NCBI GenBank assembly: GCA_963723495.1
Contig: CAVRQR010000017.1
Span: 84,144-148,143 of the forward strand
Direction of reading: 5' to 3'
Source: Gp6-AA40 sp963723495
GTDB lineage: Bacteria > Acidobacteriota > Vicinamibacteria > Vicinamibacterales > UBA2999
Length of the DNA: 64,000 nucleotides
Positions 29,108 through 38,685 of the stretch are shown here, piece after piece. Position 1 is the first letter of the stretch, and each line of letters begins with the position of its first letter. The position numbers and the translations under genes were made by a program. Under the pieces are notes generated by a model. The model was not told where the DNA came from. It saw only the letters and a program-made list of their open reading frames with translations, and made no database searches.

Positions 29108-30773
29108 ATGCGCCGTCGCGATTTCCTCGAGCTGACCGCTGCGTCGCTTCTGCTGTCAGCTCTCTCTAACTCGTCTGCGCGCGCACAGGGCGCGACGCCC
29201 GGCCCGGTGGTCGAGACTACGGCAGGACGCTTTCGCGGGCTTGCGCTCAAAGGAGCCTTCGCCTTCAAGGGCATCCGCTACGGCGCCTCGACAGCCGGCG
29301 CCAATCGCTTCCAGCCTCCTGTCAGGCCACAGTCCTGGACGGGCGTCGTCGATGCGTTCGAGTACGGCCCGCGTGCGTGGCAGCCGTCCCGCCCGATGAT
29401 CCCGGAGATCGGCGACGCCCTGACCGGCAGCGGGCCGATGGACGAAGACTGCCTGCGGCTGAACGTGTGGACGCCCGCCACAGATTGAGGTCGCCGGCCC
29501 GTGATGGTGTGGTTCCACGGCGGCGGCCAACGCACAGGATCCGGAAACTCGATCTTCTATGACGGAACGGAGCTGGCTCGAAAGCACGACGTCGTCGTGG
29601 TCACACTCACCCATCGCCTCAACGCGCTCGGATATCTGTGGCTGGCGGGCTTGTCCGGCGCGAGCGAGCGCTTCTCGAGAACGGCGAACCTGCCGCTGGC
29701 GGATCTGGTGCTCGCGCTCGAGTGGGTGCGCGACAACGTCGAACAGTTCGGCGGCAATCCGTCGAACATCACGATCTTCGGACAGTCTGGAGGCGGCGGG
29801 AAGGTCTCCATGCTCACCGCTTTTCCCGCGGCGAAAGGTCTCTTCCATCGCGCAATCATCATGAGCACGCTGGCCGACACCGCCGTCACCGGCCTCGAGC
29901 CTGCGCGCGCGATCGAGGCGGCCGAACTGCTGCTTGCCCGTCTCGACGTCACAGCGTCAAACGCCGAAAGGCTTCTGACCATGCCGGCCGAACAGATTGT
30001 TTCAGCCCTGACGGCCGGTGGCGGTCCCGCCGGAGGACAAGGCGGCCGGCCCGCAACGGGAGACATTTCGCTGCGCTTCGTTCCGGTGATCGACGGGCGC
30101 ACGCTTCCCGCGCACCCATTCGAGCCAGTGCCGACGCCAATCTCCGCGACGATTCCGATGATGGTCGGCTCCAATGAATGCGAGGGGATTCCATACGGCA
30201 ACCCAGACGATCCGGTACTGGACGAGGGAGCCGACCGATGTCGCCGAGCTCCGCGCCGAGGTCAAGCGGATCGTTTCTGTCAGCGACACCGACGCCGATC
30301 GACTCATCGAGCTGTATCGCTCGCGCCGCCCGTCCGAATCACTCGCCGACATCGCCGCGGTGATGGCGGGCGATGCATCGTCGCTTCGCTACGCGGCGCA
30401 TCTCATCGCGCAGCGGAAGCACGCGCAAGGGCAGGCACCGGTCTTCCTGTATAGCTTCACCTGGCGATCGCCTGTGCGCCAGGGCAAGCTGCGCTCAATG
30501 CACAGCATGGAGTTGCCATTCGTTTTCGATCACCCCGATGCCATCTCGTTCATGACGGGCACGGGCGCCGACCGCTACGCGCTCGCAGCGGCAATGAGCG
30601 AGGCTTGGGTCTCCTTCGCACGCACGGGAAACCCCAACCACCCGGGGATTCCATCCTGGACGCCGTTCGACTCGACCATCAGACCAACCATGGTGTTCGG
30701 CCCGCAGGTCACTCTGCTCGCCGATCCCCATGGCGAGGAGCGAAGGGCTATGGAAGCCGTGCGCCGAGGGTAA
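29108..30773 (+). pseudogene. Tat-exported type B carboxylesterase, one in-frame TGA and one frameshift
   Basis: The N-terminus MRRRDFLELTAASLLLSAL is a twin-arginine signal. Landmarks of type B carboxylesterases follow: FKGIRYG, GPMDEDCLRLNVWTP, MVWFHGGG, the nucleophile in IFGQSGGGGKVSML (GxSxG), the acid in MVGSNECEG and the catalytic His in MHSMELPFVF. Between NVWTPATD and GRRPVMVW an in-frame TGA (29486-29488) interrupts the frame without any shift. A second break near 30214 (extra G before TAC TGG) is a frameshift. All catalytic residues survive, so the breaks may be assembly errors. It would hydrolyse esters in the periplasm. Confidence 0.8.
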
Positions 30774-30789
30774 CCCTTCGAGACCTGTC

Positions 30790-30870
30790 ATGAAGCCGGC
30801 GACGATCCGCTACACCGTCGTCACGCATCCGCATCCCGACCATCATGGCGGTGCGAAGCTCCTTCAGGAT
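30790..30870 (+). pseudogene. Short metallo-beta-lactamase-fold remnant
   Basis: Twenty-seven codons encode IRYTVVTHPHPDHHGGAKLL, which is the HxHxDH metal-binding motif with its usual preceding strand (R-Y-x-V-x-T-H). Nothing of the rest of an MBL protein can be found on either side. I interpret it as debris of a deleted MBL hydrolase between the carboxylesterase and lactonase genes. Confidence 0.5.
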
Positions 30871-30929
30871 GACGCAGGAACTCAAAGCCAGTTCCCGGGC
30901 CGTGGAGGATGCCCGTCGGGTACCAGGTC

Positions 30930-30960
30930 TTGTCACCGGAGAATGAGGGCCCCCTATAAT
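30930..30960 (+). promoter_or_regulatory. Promoter for the SMP-30/lactonase gene (TTGTCA ... TATAAT)
   Basis: TTGTCA (30930-30935) and a perfect TATAAT (30955-30960) are separated by 19 nt. An ATG begins 8 nt after the -10 box at 30969, opening an 8-codon frame (MWTRTNRP) whose TGA overlaps the ATG at 30992 of the main gene. A GTG at 30971 is in frame with the main gene. Confidence 0.6.
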
Positions 30961-30991
30961 CCTGTCCGATGTGGACGAGGACAAACCGCCC

Positions 30992-32123
30992 ATGAGAACC
31001 CATCGCCTCCGCTTGCTTGTCGCCCTGGTTGTCGCCGCCGCGCCCGCGACAGCCGCGCTCTCGGCACAGTCCGCCACGCCGGCGCCCTCGATGCGCGGCG
31101 ACGGTCCGGCCCCGGCGCCGAAGCCGTTCAGCATCACCCGTTCCGATCCCGGGCTCGACGCGATCGTGGCCGCCGACAGCACAGCCGAACTCCTTGCCAC
31201 CGGCTTCGGCCTCAACGAAGGCCCGGTGTGGGTGCGCGATGGACAGTCGGGCTACCTGCTCGTCGGAGGTCTGCTCGACAACGTGATCTACAAGGTCGCG
31301 GCCGACAAGACCGTGTCGGTGTTCATGGAGAAGGCCGGCTACACCGGCAACGACGTCAATCACACGGGCACGCAGACGCGCAGCGGGCGCTCGCACGTGC
31401 TCCTCATCGGCCCGAGCTGCGCCAGCCTCGACTCGCAGGGGCGTCTGATCTGGTGCGCCGACAATGATCGCACCGTGATGCGCCTCGAGAAGGACGGCAC
31501 GACACGCACCGTGCTGTCGTCGGGGTCGAGCGACGGCAAGCGCTTCAGCGGCCCGAACGACATCGTGGTGGCGAAGGACGACGCGGTGTTTCTCACCGAC
31601 AACGATTTCGGCTTGCGCGACGGGGGCAAGAATCCCGACAAGCAGATGCCGAACGGCATCTGGCGGATCAAGGACGGGAAATCGACGATGGTGCTCGAAG
31701 CGACGGTGCTTGGCGGCATCCCGAACGGCATCGCGCTCTCGCCAGACGAGCAGTACCTCTACGCCAACGCCGGACAGCGGATGATGCGCTACGAGGTAAA
31801 GGCCGACGGTTCGTTTGGGCCGGGCAGCCTATTCACCCAGGGGCCGGGCATCGGCGACGGCATGAAAGTGGACACGCTTGGCAACGTCTACTCCACGAGC
31901 GGCGCAGGCCCCGGCATCGTCCGCATCACGTGCACCGACCGGCACGCTCCTCGGTTACCTCAATCTGCCAATCGTCGGCGGGGAGCCGAAGCGTCAGATC
32001 TGCGCGACCAACGTCGCGTTCGGAGACCTCGATGCCAGGAGCCTCTACGTCACCGCCTGCGACCACGTCTACCGCATCCGCCTCAAAGTGGCGGGCGTAA
32101 TGCCGGGACCGGCGGTGCGCTGA
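30992..32123 (+). pseudogene. Secreted SMP-30/gluconolactonase family protein, one frameshift
   Basis: The signal peptide (MRTHRLRLLVALVVAAAPAT) leads into a six-bladed SMP-30 propeller. The metal-site residues are recognisable: Glu in GLNEGPVWV, Asn in FSGPNDIVV and Asp in GDGMKVDTLGNVYS. NGIALSPDEQYLYANAGQ is also typical. Near 31930-31945 the frame shifts by one base; the next frame gives PTGTLLGYLNLPIVGGEPKR, QICATNVAFGDLDARSLYVT and ACDHVYRIRL, the normal end. Family members hydrolyse sugar lactones. I chose ATG 30992; leaderless starts at 30969 or 30971 are possible. Confidence 0.8.
32000..32023. repeat. 24-bp direct repeat, copy A (inside the lactonase 3' end)
   Basis: This segment, encoding part of ICATNVAFG, recurs identically at 33117-33140, just after the FkbM gene. 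The two copies bracket the FkbM gene by 1.1 kb. Confidence 0.85.
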
Positions 32124-32313
32124 CGCGGCGACGGTCTTCAGGGCACGGGGCCTGCCCAAGACGACTCACGTGTCGAGCGCTTCTGCTGCTCGCGTCGTAA
32201 TGGCCGCTGGAAGTTCACCAGTGGCATGCGGACTCGAACATCCCGGGCGGACTTGACGAACTGCGGCCCGATCCGATGCTTGTATGACGCGCGACAGTCT
32301 ATCAGGAGACACC

Positions 32314-33111
32314 ATGCAGAGACGCGATTTCGTGACGGCAGCAGTAGCCGGAGCCGCCGGCCTCGGGGCCGGCAAGTGGGTCTCGGACCGGCAATGGGCC
32401 CCGACGCTCGAGCGGGAGCAGGCCCGGAGTCAAGAGCTCGAGCGTCGCGCACTCCCCGAACACGCGCGCATGACCTTCTCGCAGCAGGGCGAGGACATCG
32501 TTCTCTTTCACGTCATCAGGGATCTCCTGCGCGTCGAGCGCGCCACCTACATCGACGTCGGCGCCGCCGAGCCCGTGCTGAGCAATAACACGTACCTGCT
32601 GTGGGGCGTCGGCCACCGCGGCGTTCTGGTCGAACCCAATCCGGCATTCGCCAAGAAACTGCGCGATTACCGGCCCGGTGACAAGGTCGTGGAGGCGGGC
32701 GTCGGCGTGACCGACGCGACGGAAGCCGACTACTACGAGATCAAAGGCAATCCGATGCTCAACACGTTCTCGCCCGACCAGGTGAAGATGCTGCAGCAAG
32801 GGAAGAGCGAAAACGTCGTCGAGCGTGTGCGGAAGATGCCACTCATCAACCTCAACCGGCTCATCACCGAACACCTGGGCAAGGCTCCGGACGTGCTGTC
32901 GACCGACATCGAGGGCCTCGATTACGACATCATTCGATCGCTCGACCTGTCACGCTTCCGCCCTGGCGCGATCTGCGCGGAGACCGTCGCAATGAGCGCC
33001 GCTGGCGTCAACTCGGACATCACGACGTATCTGCTCGCACAGGGCTACGTCGTGCGCGGCGGGTCGACGGTCAATACGATCTACGTCGATTCGAAGCGGC
33101 TGCCGGCATAG
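32314..33111 (+). CDS. FkbM-family methyltransferase with a Tat-like leader
   Basis: The 265-residue protein begins MQRRDFVTAAVAGAAGLGAG, a twin-arginine-like leader that is unusual for an SAM enzyme. It then follows the FkbM pattern: FSQQGEDIVLFHVIRDLL, TYIDVGAAEPVLSNNTYLLW, GHRGVLVEPNPAFAKKL, NTFSPDQ and VLSTDIEGLDYDIIRSLDL. FkbM enzymes O-methylate sugars or natural products. AGGAG six nt before ATG 32314 fixes the start. The gene is bracketed by a 24-bp direct repeat derived from the lactonase gene, suggesting insertion or duplication. Substrate unknown. Confidence 0.85.
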   Translation: MQRRDFVTAAVAGAAGLGAGKWVSDRQWAPTLEREQARSQELERRALPEHARMTFSQQGEDIVLFHVIRDLLRVERATYIDVGAAEPVLSNNTYLLWGVGHRGVLVEPNPAFAKKLRDYRPGDKVVEAGVGVTDATEADYYEIKGNPMLNTFSPDQVKMLQQGKSENVVERVRKMPLINLNRLITEHLGKAPDVLSTDIEGLDYDIIRSLDLSRFRPGAICAETVAMSAAGVNSDITTYLLAQGYVVRGGSTVNTIYVDSKRLPA

Positions 33112-33116
33112 CCGAC

Positions 33117-33140
33117 CTGCGCGACCAACGTCGCGTTCGG
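33117..33140. repeat. 24-bp direct repeat, copy B (after the FkbM gene)
   Basis: Identical to 32000-32023. Here it encodes an out-of-context CATNVAFG, a fragment of the lactonase C-terminus, immediately after the FkbM stop codon. Confidence 0.85.
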
Positions 33141-33147
33141 TTATCAG

Positions 33148-34045
33148 CTACGTGCCTCGCCCCCACAGCAGACAGTAACGCCTGAGCACGAACTGGAGGT
33201 TGGCCTCGTAGTTCGGCCAACTCGCATACTTGGGCAGCTTCAGCGTGCTCTCGACTGGATCCCAACATCGCCCCTGCTGCGCCTCGGCTCTCACCGCGGC
33301 CGATGCGTCCTGGAGGAACGTCAGCTGATCCTGCGCGTCCTGCTTGGTGCCGAGCCGGCCGCCCGCGCCCGGATGCCCAGGCACGAGACGCTCCCAGTCC
33401 ATCGCGAGGATCTGCTTGATGGAGCCTTCGGCTTCGAGCGATGGAAGTCGATCATGCCGCGGCCGGGCACCTGACCGACGGGCAGCAGATCGACGACGAA
33501 GAGGATCCGCTCGCGCGGCAGCCGCATGACGAGCGTGCTGTCGGAATGGTTCAGACCGACATAGTTGAGCTCGACTGTCGTTCCCGCCCAGCGTGATCGT
33601 ATGCCGGCGGTCGATGGTCTCGTCCGGCAGCACGGTATTCGGGTTCCTTCAGCACCTCGAGACGCTCTTTCGCACGCCGGTGCGCGACGAAGCGCGCGCC
33701 CGCAGTCTTGAACGCCCGGCCGCCGGCGATGTGATCGAAGTGATGATGGCTGTAGATCACGTACCGAATCGGTTGGTTGGTGATCTTCCGGATTTCGGCG
33801 AGGTACTGATCGCCACCCTGTGGGCGCCCATACCCGACCGGATCGGTGACGATCACGCCTTCGCTGGTCACGATGAACATCGACTGGCTGTTCTGATTGC
33901 GGAATGTGTAGACGTTGTCGGTCCCTTCGATCTTCCTGGTTTCAATCTGCGGCGCCTGCGCGGCCGGTGCAGGCGCTTGTGTCTGGGAGAACACCTGTGA
34001 GGCGAGAGTGGCACAGGCAGCGAGTGTCAGAATCGTGCGGTACAT
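33148..34045 (-). pseudogene. Secreted metallo-beta-lactamase-fold hydrolase, three frameshifts
   Basis: The product starts MYRTILTLAACATLASQVFS (signal peptide) and has GVIVTDPVGYGRPQGGDQYL and the intact metal motif YSHHHFDHIAGGRAF (HxHxDH). After one-base shifts near 33640, 33587 and 33437 the homology continues with TVELNYVGLNHSDST, ILFVVDLLPVGQVPG, MDWERLVPGHPG and WESTLPKY-like KLPKYASWPNYEANL, as in long exported MBL hydrolases. A -10-like TATATA lies upstream at 34070-34075, and GGAG precedes ATG 34045. Substrate unknown. Confidence 0.75.
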
Positions 34046-34264
34046 AGACAACTCCAACTTCGACCACCTTATATACCGAAAACCGTCCCACCAGAAGCGA
34101 AGTCCCAGAATCCACTCTGAGGTAGGATCGCGGCCAGGCAGTGGCGCGGATCCGCGAGCGCGACTCAGATTCCAGACCATGGATTCAGACCGGCGTGTTC
34201 GGAATCCACGCGCGGGTCGTTCCATCAATGGACCGAACAGCCACATCTCCGAGGAGGGTCCGAC

Positions 34265-35338
34265 GTGGCCAAAAAGACTGCGACTCCCGTCATCACCAGC
34301 CGGCGATTCTGTGCCGCGCGATTCCCGGCCCCTCCGAAATTGTCGAAGGACGTGTCGCCGGACCGCGCACGGCTCATTCGCCAGACCGCCAACCGCTGGT
34401 TGAACGGGACCACCCTCCGATACTGGTTCTTCGAAAGCCCGGCCAAGTGGACGGCGCCCAAGAAGGAGCTGGACGTCGTCCGCGCGGCATTCAAGTCCTG
34501 GAAGGCGCTGGGCATCGGGCTCGACTTCCTCGAGGTCAAGAAGCAGGCGGACGCGGACATCCGCGTCGCGTTCCAGCAGGACGACGGCTCGTGGTCGTAC
34601 CTCGGGACCGACATCCGCACCCGGCGCAGCGACCCGCGGACGATGAACTTCGGCTGGAGCCTTACCGAGGACCCGCTGGAAGGCATGGACACGGCGATTC
34701 ACGAGATCGGCCACACGCTCGGCTTCCCGCACGAGCACCAGAATCCCTTTGCGGGCATCGTCTGGGACGAAGAGGCTGTCTACAAGTCGCTTGCCGCGCC
34801 ACCTAACCGGTGGAGCCGACAGACGACGTTCCACAACATCATCAGGAAGATCGAGCCCGACAGCGTGAAGGGGTCGAATTGGGATCCGGACTCGGTGATG
34901 CACTACCCGTTCGAGCCCGGCCTCATCCTCAAGCCCGCGAAGTACTCGAACGGCCTGAGACCGGCCGGCGGGTTGTCGCCGCACGACAAGGAGTGGGTGC
35001 AGACGTTCTACCCACCGATCGAGGCCGCCGACGCGATCCTGCTGGTGCCGTTCCAGAGCGTACCGCTCAGTCTGAAGAGCGGCCAGCAGATCGACTTCTC
35101 GATCTCGCCGACGATGTCACGGCCCTACGTCATGCAGACCTTCGGCAAGGCAGACACGGTGATGGCGCTCTTCGAGGAGAAGCCGTCAGGCCAGGTTCAG
35201 CTCGCGGCCGACAACGATTCGGGCATCGACCGCAACGCGCGAATCACGACTCCGCTGAGCAAGGGAAAGAAGTACACGCTGCGAGTGCGCATGAACGTCG
35301 CCACCGCGGGCGGTGAAGCGGCCGTGATGCTCTGGTAG
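34265..35338 (+). CDS. Astacin/matrixin-like zinc metallopeptidase without a signal peptide
   Basis: The 357-residue protein has the metzincin zinc motif HEIGHTLGFPHEHQNP (HExxHxxGxxHE, about residues 146-157, the astacin form) and a Met-turn DSVMHYPFEPG. Upstream is TMNFGWSLTED, a substrate-side strand typical of matrixins and astacins. After the catalytic domain a ~90-residue beta domain (ILLVPFQSVPLSLKSGQQID ... KGKKYTLRVRM) resembles a PPC or pre-peptidase-like domain. GTG 34265 follows GAGGAGG closely. No signal peptide or propeptide is visible, unlike most secreted metzincins, and residues 5-20 are basic. It may be cytoplasmic or exported by a non-classical route. Confidence 0.85.
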   Translation: MAKKTATPVITSRRFCAARFPAPPKLSKDVSPDRARLIRQTANRWLNGTTLRYWFFESPAKWTAPKKELDVVRAAFKSWKALGIGLDFLEVKKQADADIRVAFQQDDGSWSYLGTDIRTRRSDPRTMNFGWSLTEDPLEGMDTAIHEIGHTLGFPHEHQNPFAGIVWDEEAVYKSLAAPPNRWSRQTTFHNIIRKIEPDSVKGSNWDPDSVMHYPFEPGLILKPAKYSNGLRPAGGLSPHDKEWVQTFYPPIEAADAILLVPFQSVPLSLKSGQQIDFSISPTMSRPYVMQTFGKADTVMALFEEKPSGQVQLAADNDSGIDRNARITTPLSKGKKYTLRVRMNVATAGGEAAVMLW

Positions 35339-35340
35339 GG

Positions 35341-36353
35341 CTATCGCGTCGACTGCTTCTCCTGTTCGCGTGCCCCGCGGAGAATGGCCTCGAGGCCGTA
35401 GTTCCCCTCGTGGCAGGCGTACTCGAACATCCGCTCGCCGGTCATCTTGAGCGCAATCATCAGCGTCCACGGATGTGACCACACGGTGGGGTCGTCGAAG
35501 GTGACGTAGTACTCGAGTGTGTCCTTCGCCACCCGCCGGAACTTCTCGATAGTGTGCAGCGTGTCGCTGGCACCCACTCGCGTGGCGTTGGCCACGTAGT
35601 TGGTCGTGTCCACGACCAGCGTGTCGCCGTCCCATCGCGCGCGCGAGTCACCGTGGTATTGCCTGATCACCGGCGAGATGTGCGACGCCTCGTCTGTCGA
35701 GAAGATGCGCACGTCGTGAATCATCTCGGCGCGCAACGCGAGGACGCCCGGGCCTTGCGTGATCTCGAAGTAGCTCTGATAGCCCGCGCGGATATTCGGT
35801 GTGCCATAGCTGATACAGCGCGTGCCCAGCGACAGGTCCTCGGGGCTATCGGCCGGCCCCCTCCCCTGCCGGGCCACGGCCTGCGCGCGTGCGCGCTCGG
35901 CCGCGCCAGGCGCGGAGCCGGAATCCGTCCGTCAGGCGGATCGATGATGAGCGAGGTGCGGTTGTCCCATACGCGCTCGGACAACCATGTCTGGTCGTAG
36001 TTGCCGACTTGCGTATCGGCGGAGCTGAACTTCGTCTTGCCCTCGATCGCGGCGGTGAAGAGCTCGTCGGCAAAGAACGCGTCGCCGCCGTCCATCATCT
36101 TCTGCGCGCGCGTCTTGAGATCGGCGAGCTCGGCGTCGGTCATCGTGGCGCGCAGGCCGAACTGCTTCGGCCGCTCGAGCGGCGTCATGCCGTTGTTGGC
36201 CCATACACCCTGGAAATCGGGGCGGCCGTCCGGCATCCGCGGCACGGACCAGGCCTTGTCCGCCGTAGCCTGAGCGGAGATGGACTGGCCGGCGACCACC
36301 ACAGCCGAGGCGGCGATGCCCATCAGGACGCACGTCATGATTCGTCGAGGCAT
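35341..36353 (-). pseudogene. Secreted PWGEPDLQG/CHEGNY family protein, one frameshift
   Basis: The N-terminal part has a signal peptide (MPRRIMTCVLMGIAASAVVV, SISAQ), MPDGRPDFQGVWANNGMTPL and ERPKQFGLRATMTDAELADL, plus SLIIDPPDGRIPA. The C-terminal part in another frame has RCISYGTPNIRAGYQSYF, RARWDGDTLVVDTTNYVANA and MFEYACHEGNYGLEAIL. The shift falls near 35870-35895 in a CCCCTCCCCTGCC-like low-complexity stretch. It converges with the protease gene with only a 2-nt gap. Function unknown; probably periplasmic. Confidence 0.78.
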
Positions 36354-36458
36354 GGGCACAGTGTGCCCGAAATCGCGGTTCGGTGCGTATACCCCTTCGG
36401 AGGTACTGCGCCGGAGGTTCCAGCGCCTCACTCGTGGCGAAGCGCGCTTAAGGGTTGA

Positions 36459-36671
36459 ACAGAGGCCCACGAGTGTGCCGATCAGAGCGACAGTCATTCC
36501 CTGGTGGATGACCATCGCCACGACCTCGCCACGTGCGCCGAGTGCCAGCCGGATGCCGATCTCCTGCGTGCGCCGCGACGTGGCATACGCCAGCGTGCCG
36601 TAGATGCCTACCGACGCGAGCAGCAGCGCGACCGCGGCGAACAGACCGAAGGTGAACAAGTTGAAACGGTT
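36459..36671 (-). pseudogene. Fragment of an FtsX/MacB-like (ADOP) permease
   Basis: The translation RFNLFTFGLFAAVALLLASV, GIYGTLAYATSRRTQEIGIR, LALGA and VIHQGMTVALIGTLVGL matches the C-terminal permease domain of the acidobacterial duplicated orphan permease family (G-x-F-A-x-x-A-L-L-L-A-x-V-G-I-Y-G ... R-T-x-E-I-G-I-R-x-A-L-G-A). Only about 70 residues remain. The piece abuts the promoter of the PQQ gene on one side and the start of the secreted-family gene on the other. I call it a truncation remnant. Confidence 0.75.
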
Positions 36672-36677
36672 TAGAAT
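36672..36677 (+). promoter_or_regulatory. -10 box TAGAAT eight nt before the PQQ dehydrogenase ATG
   Basis: TAGAAT, 8 nt, then ATG 36686 with no ribosome-binding sequence between them. This is consistent with a leaderless transcript, as at 29094 and 59661. Confidence 0.5.
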
Positions 36678-36685
36678 CCGTCGTC

Positions 36686-38637
36686 ATGCGCATCAGACGC
36701 GGAGTGATAGTGGGAGTGATGATGCTGGCAGCGTTCGTGTCGCTCGTCAGCGCGCAGTGGAATGGCGCACGCCACCCGGATGGGGATTGGCCGACGTACA
36801 ACCGCGATCTCGCCGGCACCCGCTACTCGCGCCTGACGCAGATCAACACGAAGAACGTCTCGACACTCGTTCCGGCATGGTCGTATCGATTGCGGCCCGA
36901 GCCGGGCAAGTCCGTCCCCGCGATCGACAAGCCGGCCAGCTCGTTCGAACTCTTTCAGCAGGTCACGCCCATCGTCGTGAATGGCGTGATGTACCTCCCG
37001 TCAGGGAATCGCGTCGTCGCTCTCGAACCGGAGACCGGGAAGGAAGTCTGGCGCCACGAGCTGTCCGAAGGACTCGCATCGTTCCGCGGCGTCGCCTACT
37101 GGCCCGGCGACGGCAAGCTGCCTGCCCGCATCTTCTTCACGAGCCTGCGAAAGCTGATCGCGCTGCGCGCTGACACGGGCGCATTGGATGTGGGGTTTGG
37201 CAACGGCGGACACATCGATCTCGAGATCCCGTACGCCGGCGTGCCGGTGATCTACCGCAACGTCGTGCTCATGGGATCCAACTTCTTCGGGCCCGGTCAG
37301 CGTCACATCGGACCGCACCTCACGACGAGCAAAGGCGAGAAAGGCGACGTGCACGCCTACGACGCGCGCTCAGGCAAGAAGGCGTGGACCTTTCACACCA
37401 TTCCGCGACCCGGCGAGCTCGGTCACGACACGTGGGGCAACGACAGCTGGAAGGATCGCACGGGCAACAACGTCTGGTCGTTCACGCTGACCGTTGACGA
37501 ACAACGAGGTCTCGTCTACATGCCGGTCAGCGGTCCGGGCATGAACTACTACGGCGGCGACCGGCCCGGCGACAACCTGTTCAGCAACGCGACCGTCGCG
37601 CTCGATGCGCAGACCGGCAAGTTGAAGTGGTACTTCCAGAACATCCGCCACGAGATCTGGGACTACAACCTCCCACCCGCGCCGGGTCTGGTCGACATCA
37701 GGAAAGACGGCAAGACGATCCCGGCGCTCGCACAGGTCGGGAAGTCTGGCTGGATGTTCATCCTGAACCGCGAAGACGGCACACCGGTCCATGGTATCGA
37801 CGAACGTCCGCAGGCAAAGGCCGACGTACCAGGTGAAGCCTATCCGGCGACGCAACCGATTCCGAAGAAGCCCGGTCCGCTCGCGCGTGTGAGCATGACG
37901 CGGAACGATCTCGTCACGGCGGAAGACACCACGCCAGCACACGCGGAGGCGTGCCGGGCGTTGTGGGACAAGGTGCAGTTCCGCAACGACGGCCTGTACA
38001 CGCCGTGGAACTATCGGCCCAGTGGCGGCCCGCCGTCGATCGTCTTTCCAGGCATGACCGGCGGTGTGAACTGGGGCGGCACCGCCACCGATCCGGAGCT
38101 CGGATACATCTTCGTGAACTCGAAGGACGAGCCCTCATCGGGGTGGATTGCTCCGAATCCGCGTTACAACGAACAGACGAAGGACACGGAGTTTCCGTAC
38201 GTGCAGCAGAGCGGCGGCACGCTCAGCGCCGAAGCGCGAGATGCGGAGGGCGATCGCTCGGTAACCTGCCCTGCTACCGTCCGCCGTGGGCGAGCCTGAT
38301 GGCGGTGAACGCGGCGACCGGCGAGTTCGTGTGGCGCGTGCCGCTGGGCGTGAATGACAACATGCCCGACGGCAAGAAGCACGTCGGCTCCCCCGGCTAC
38401 GGCGGTCCGATGGTGACGGCGGGCGGACTGGTGTTCATCGGCGCGACCCGCGACCGGCGCTTCCGCGCGTTCGACTCGAAGACCGGCAAGGAACTGTGGT
38501 CCGTTCGTTTCGATTACAACGTCACCGCGATTCCGATCACCTACATGGGCCGGAACGGGAAGCAATATGTCGCCGTCGTGGCCGCGACGCAGGGGCAGGG
38601 CAACAACGAGTCGCTGCGCGTGTTCGCGCTGCCGTAG
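36686..38637 (+). pseudogene. PQQ-dependent (quinoprotein) dehydrogenase, one frameshift
   Basis: After the signal peptide (MRIRRGVIVGVMMLAAFVSL) the protein has the eight-bladed quinoprotein pattern: DWPTYNRDLAGTRYSRLTQI, ALEPETGKEVWRHEL, ALDAQTGKLKWYFQNIRHEI, WDYNLPPAPGLVDI and VNWGGTATDPELGYIFVNSK. After a shift near 38255, NLPCYRPPWASLMAVNAATG, SPGYGGPMVTAGGLVFIGAT and FDSKTGKELW follow. Relatives oxidise glucose or other alcohols in the periplasm with PQQ and pass electrons to quinone or cytochrome. No adjacent cytochrome domain or PQQ biosynthesis gene is present. All blades are represented, so the frameshift may be an assembly artefact. Confidence 0.82.
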
Positions 38638-38685
38638 GCACGACGGCTCAGCACTGGCCAAACCGCGCGTCGGGCGACACTGCGA

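Noticed and set aside
29486..29488. Carboxylesterase TGA as a selenocysteine codon
   Set aside because: No Cys or Sec chemistry is expected at this loop, no SECIS-like hairpin with suitable loop was found in the following 40 nt, and there is no second copy showing conservation.
33551..34984. A 477-codon minus-strand frame including the region upstream of the MBL start
   Set aside because: The first ~310 codons are antisense to the astacin-like protease gene and lack motifs; the real protein starts at ATG 34045 with a signal peptide.
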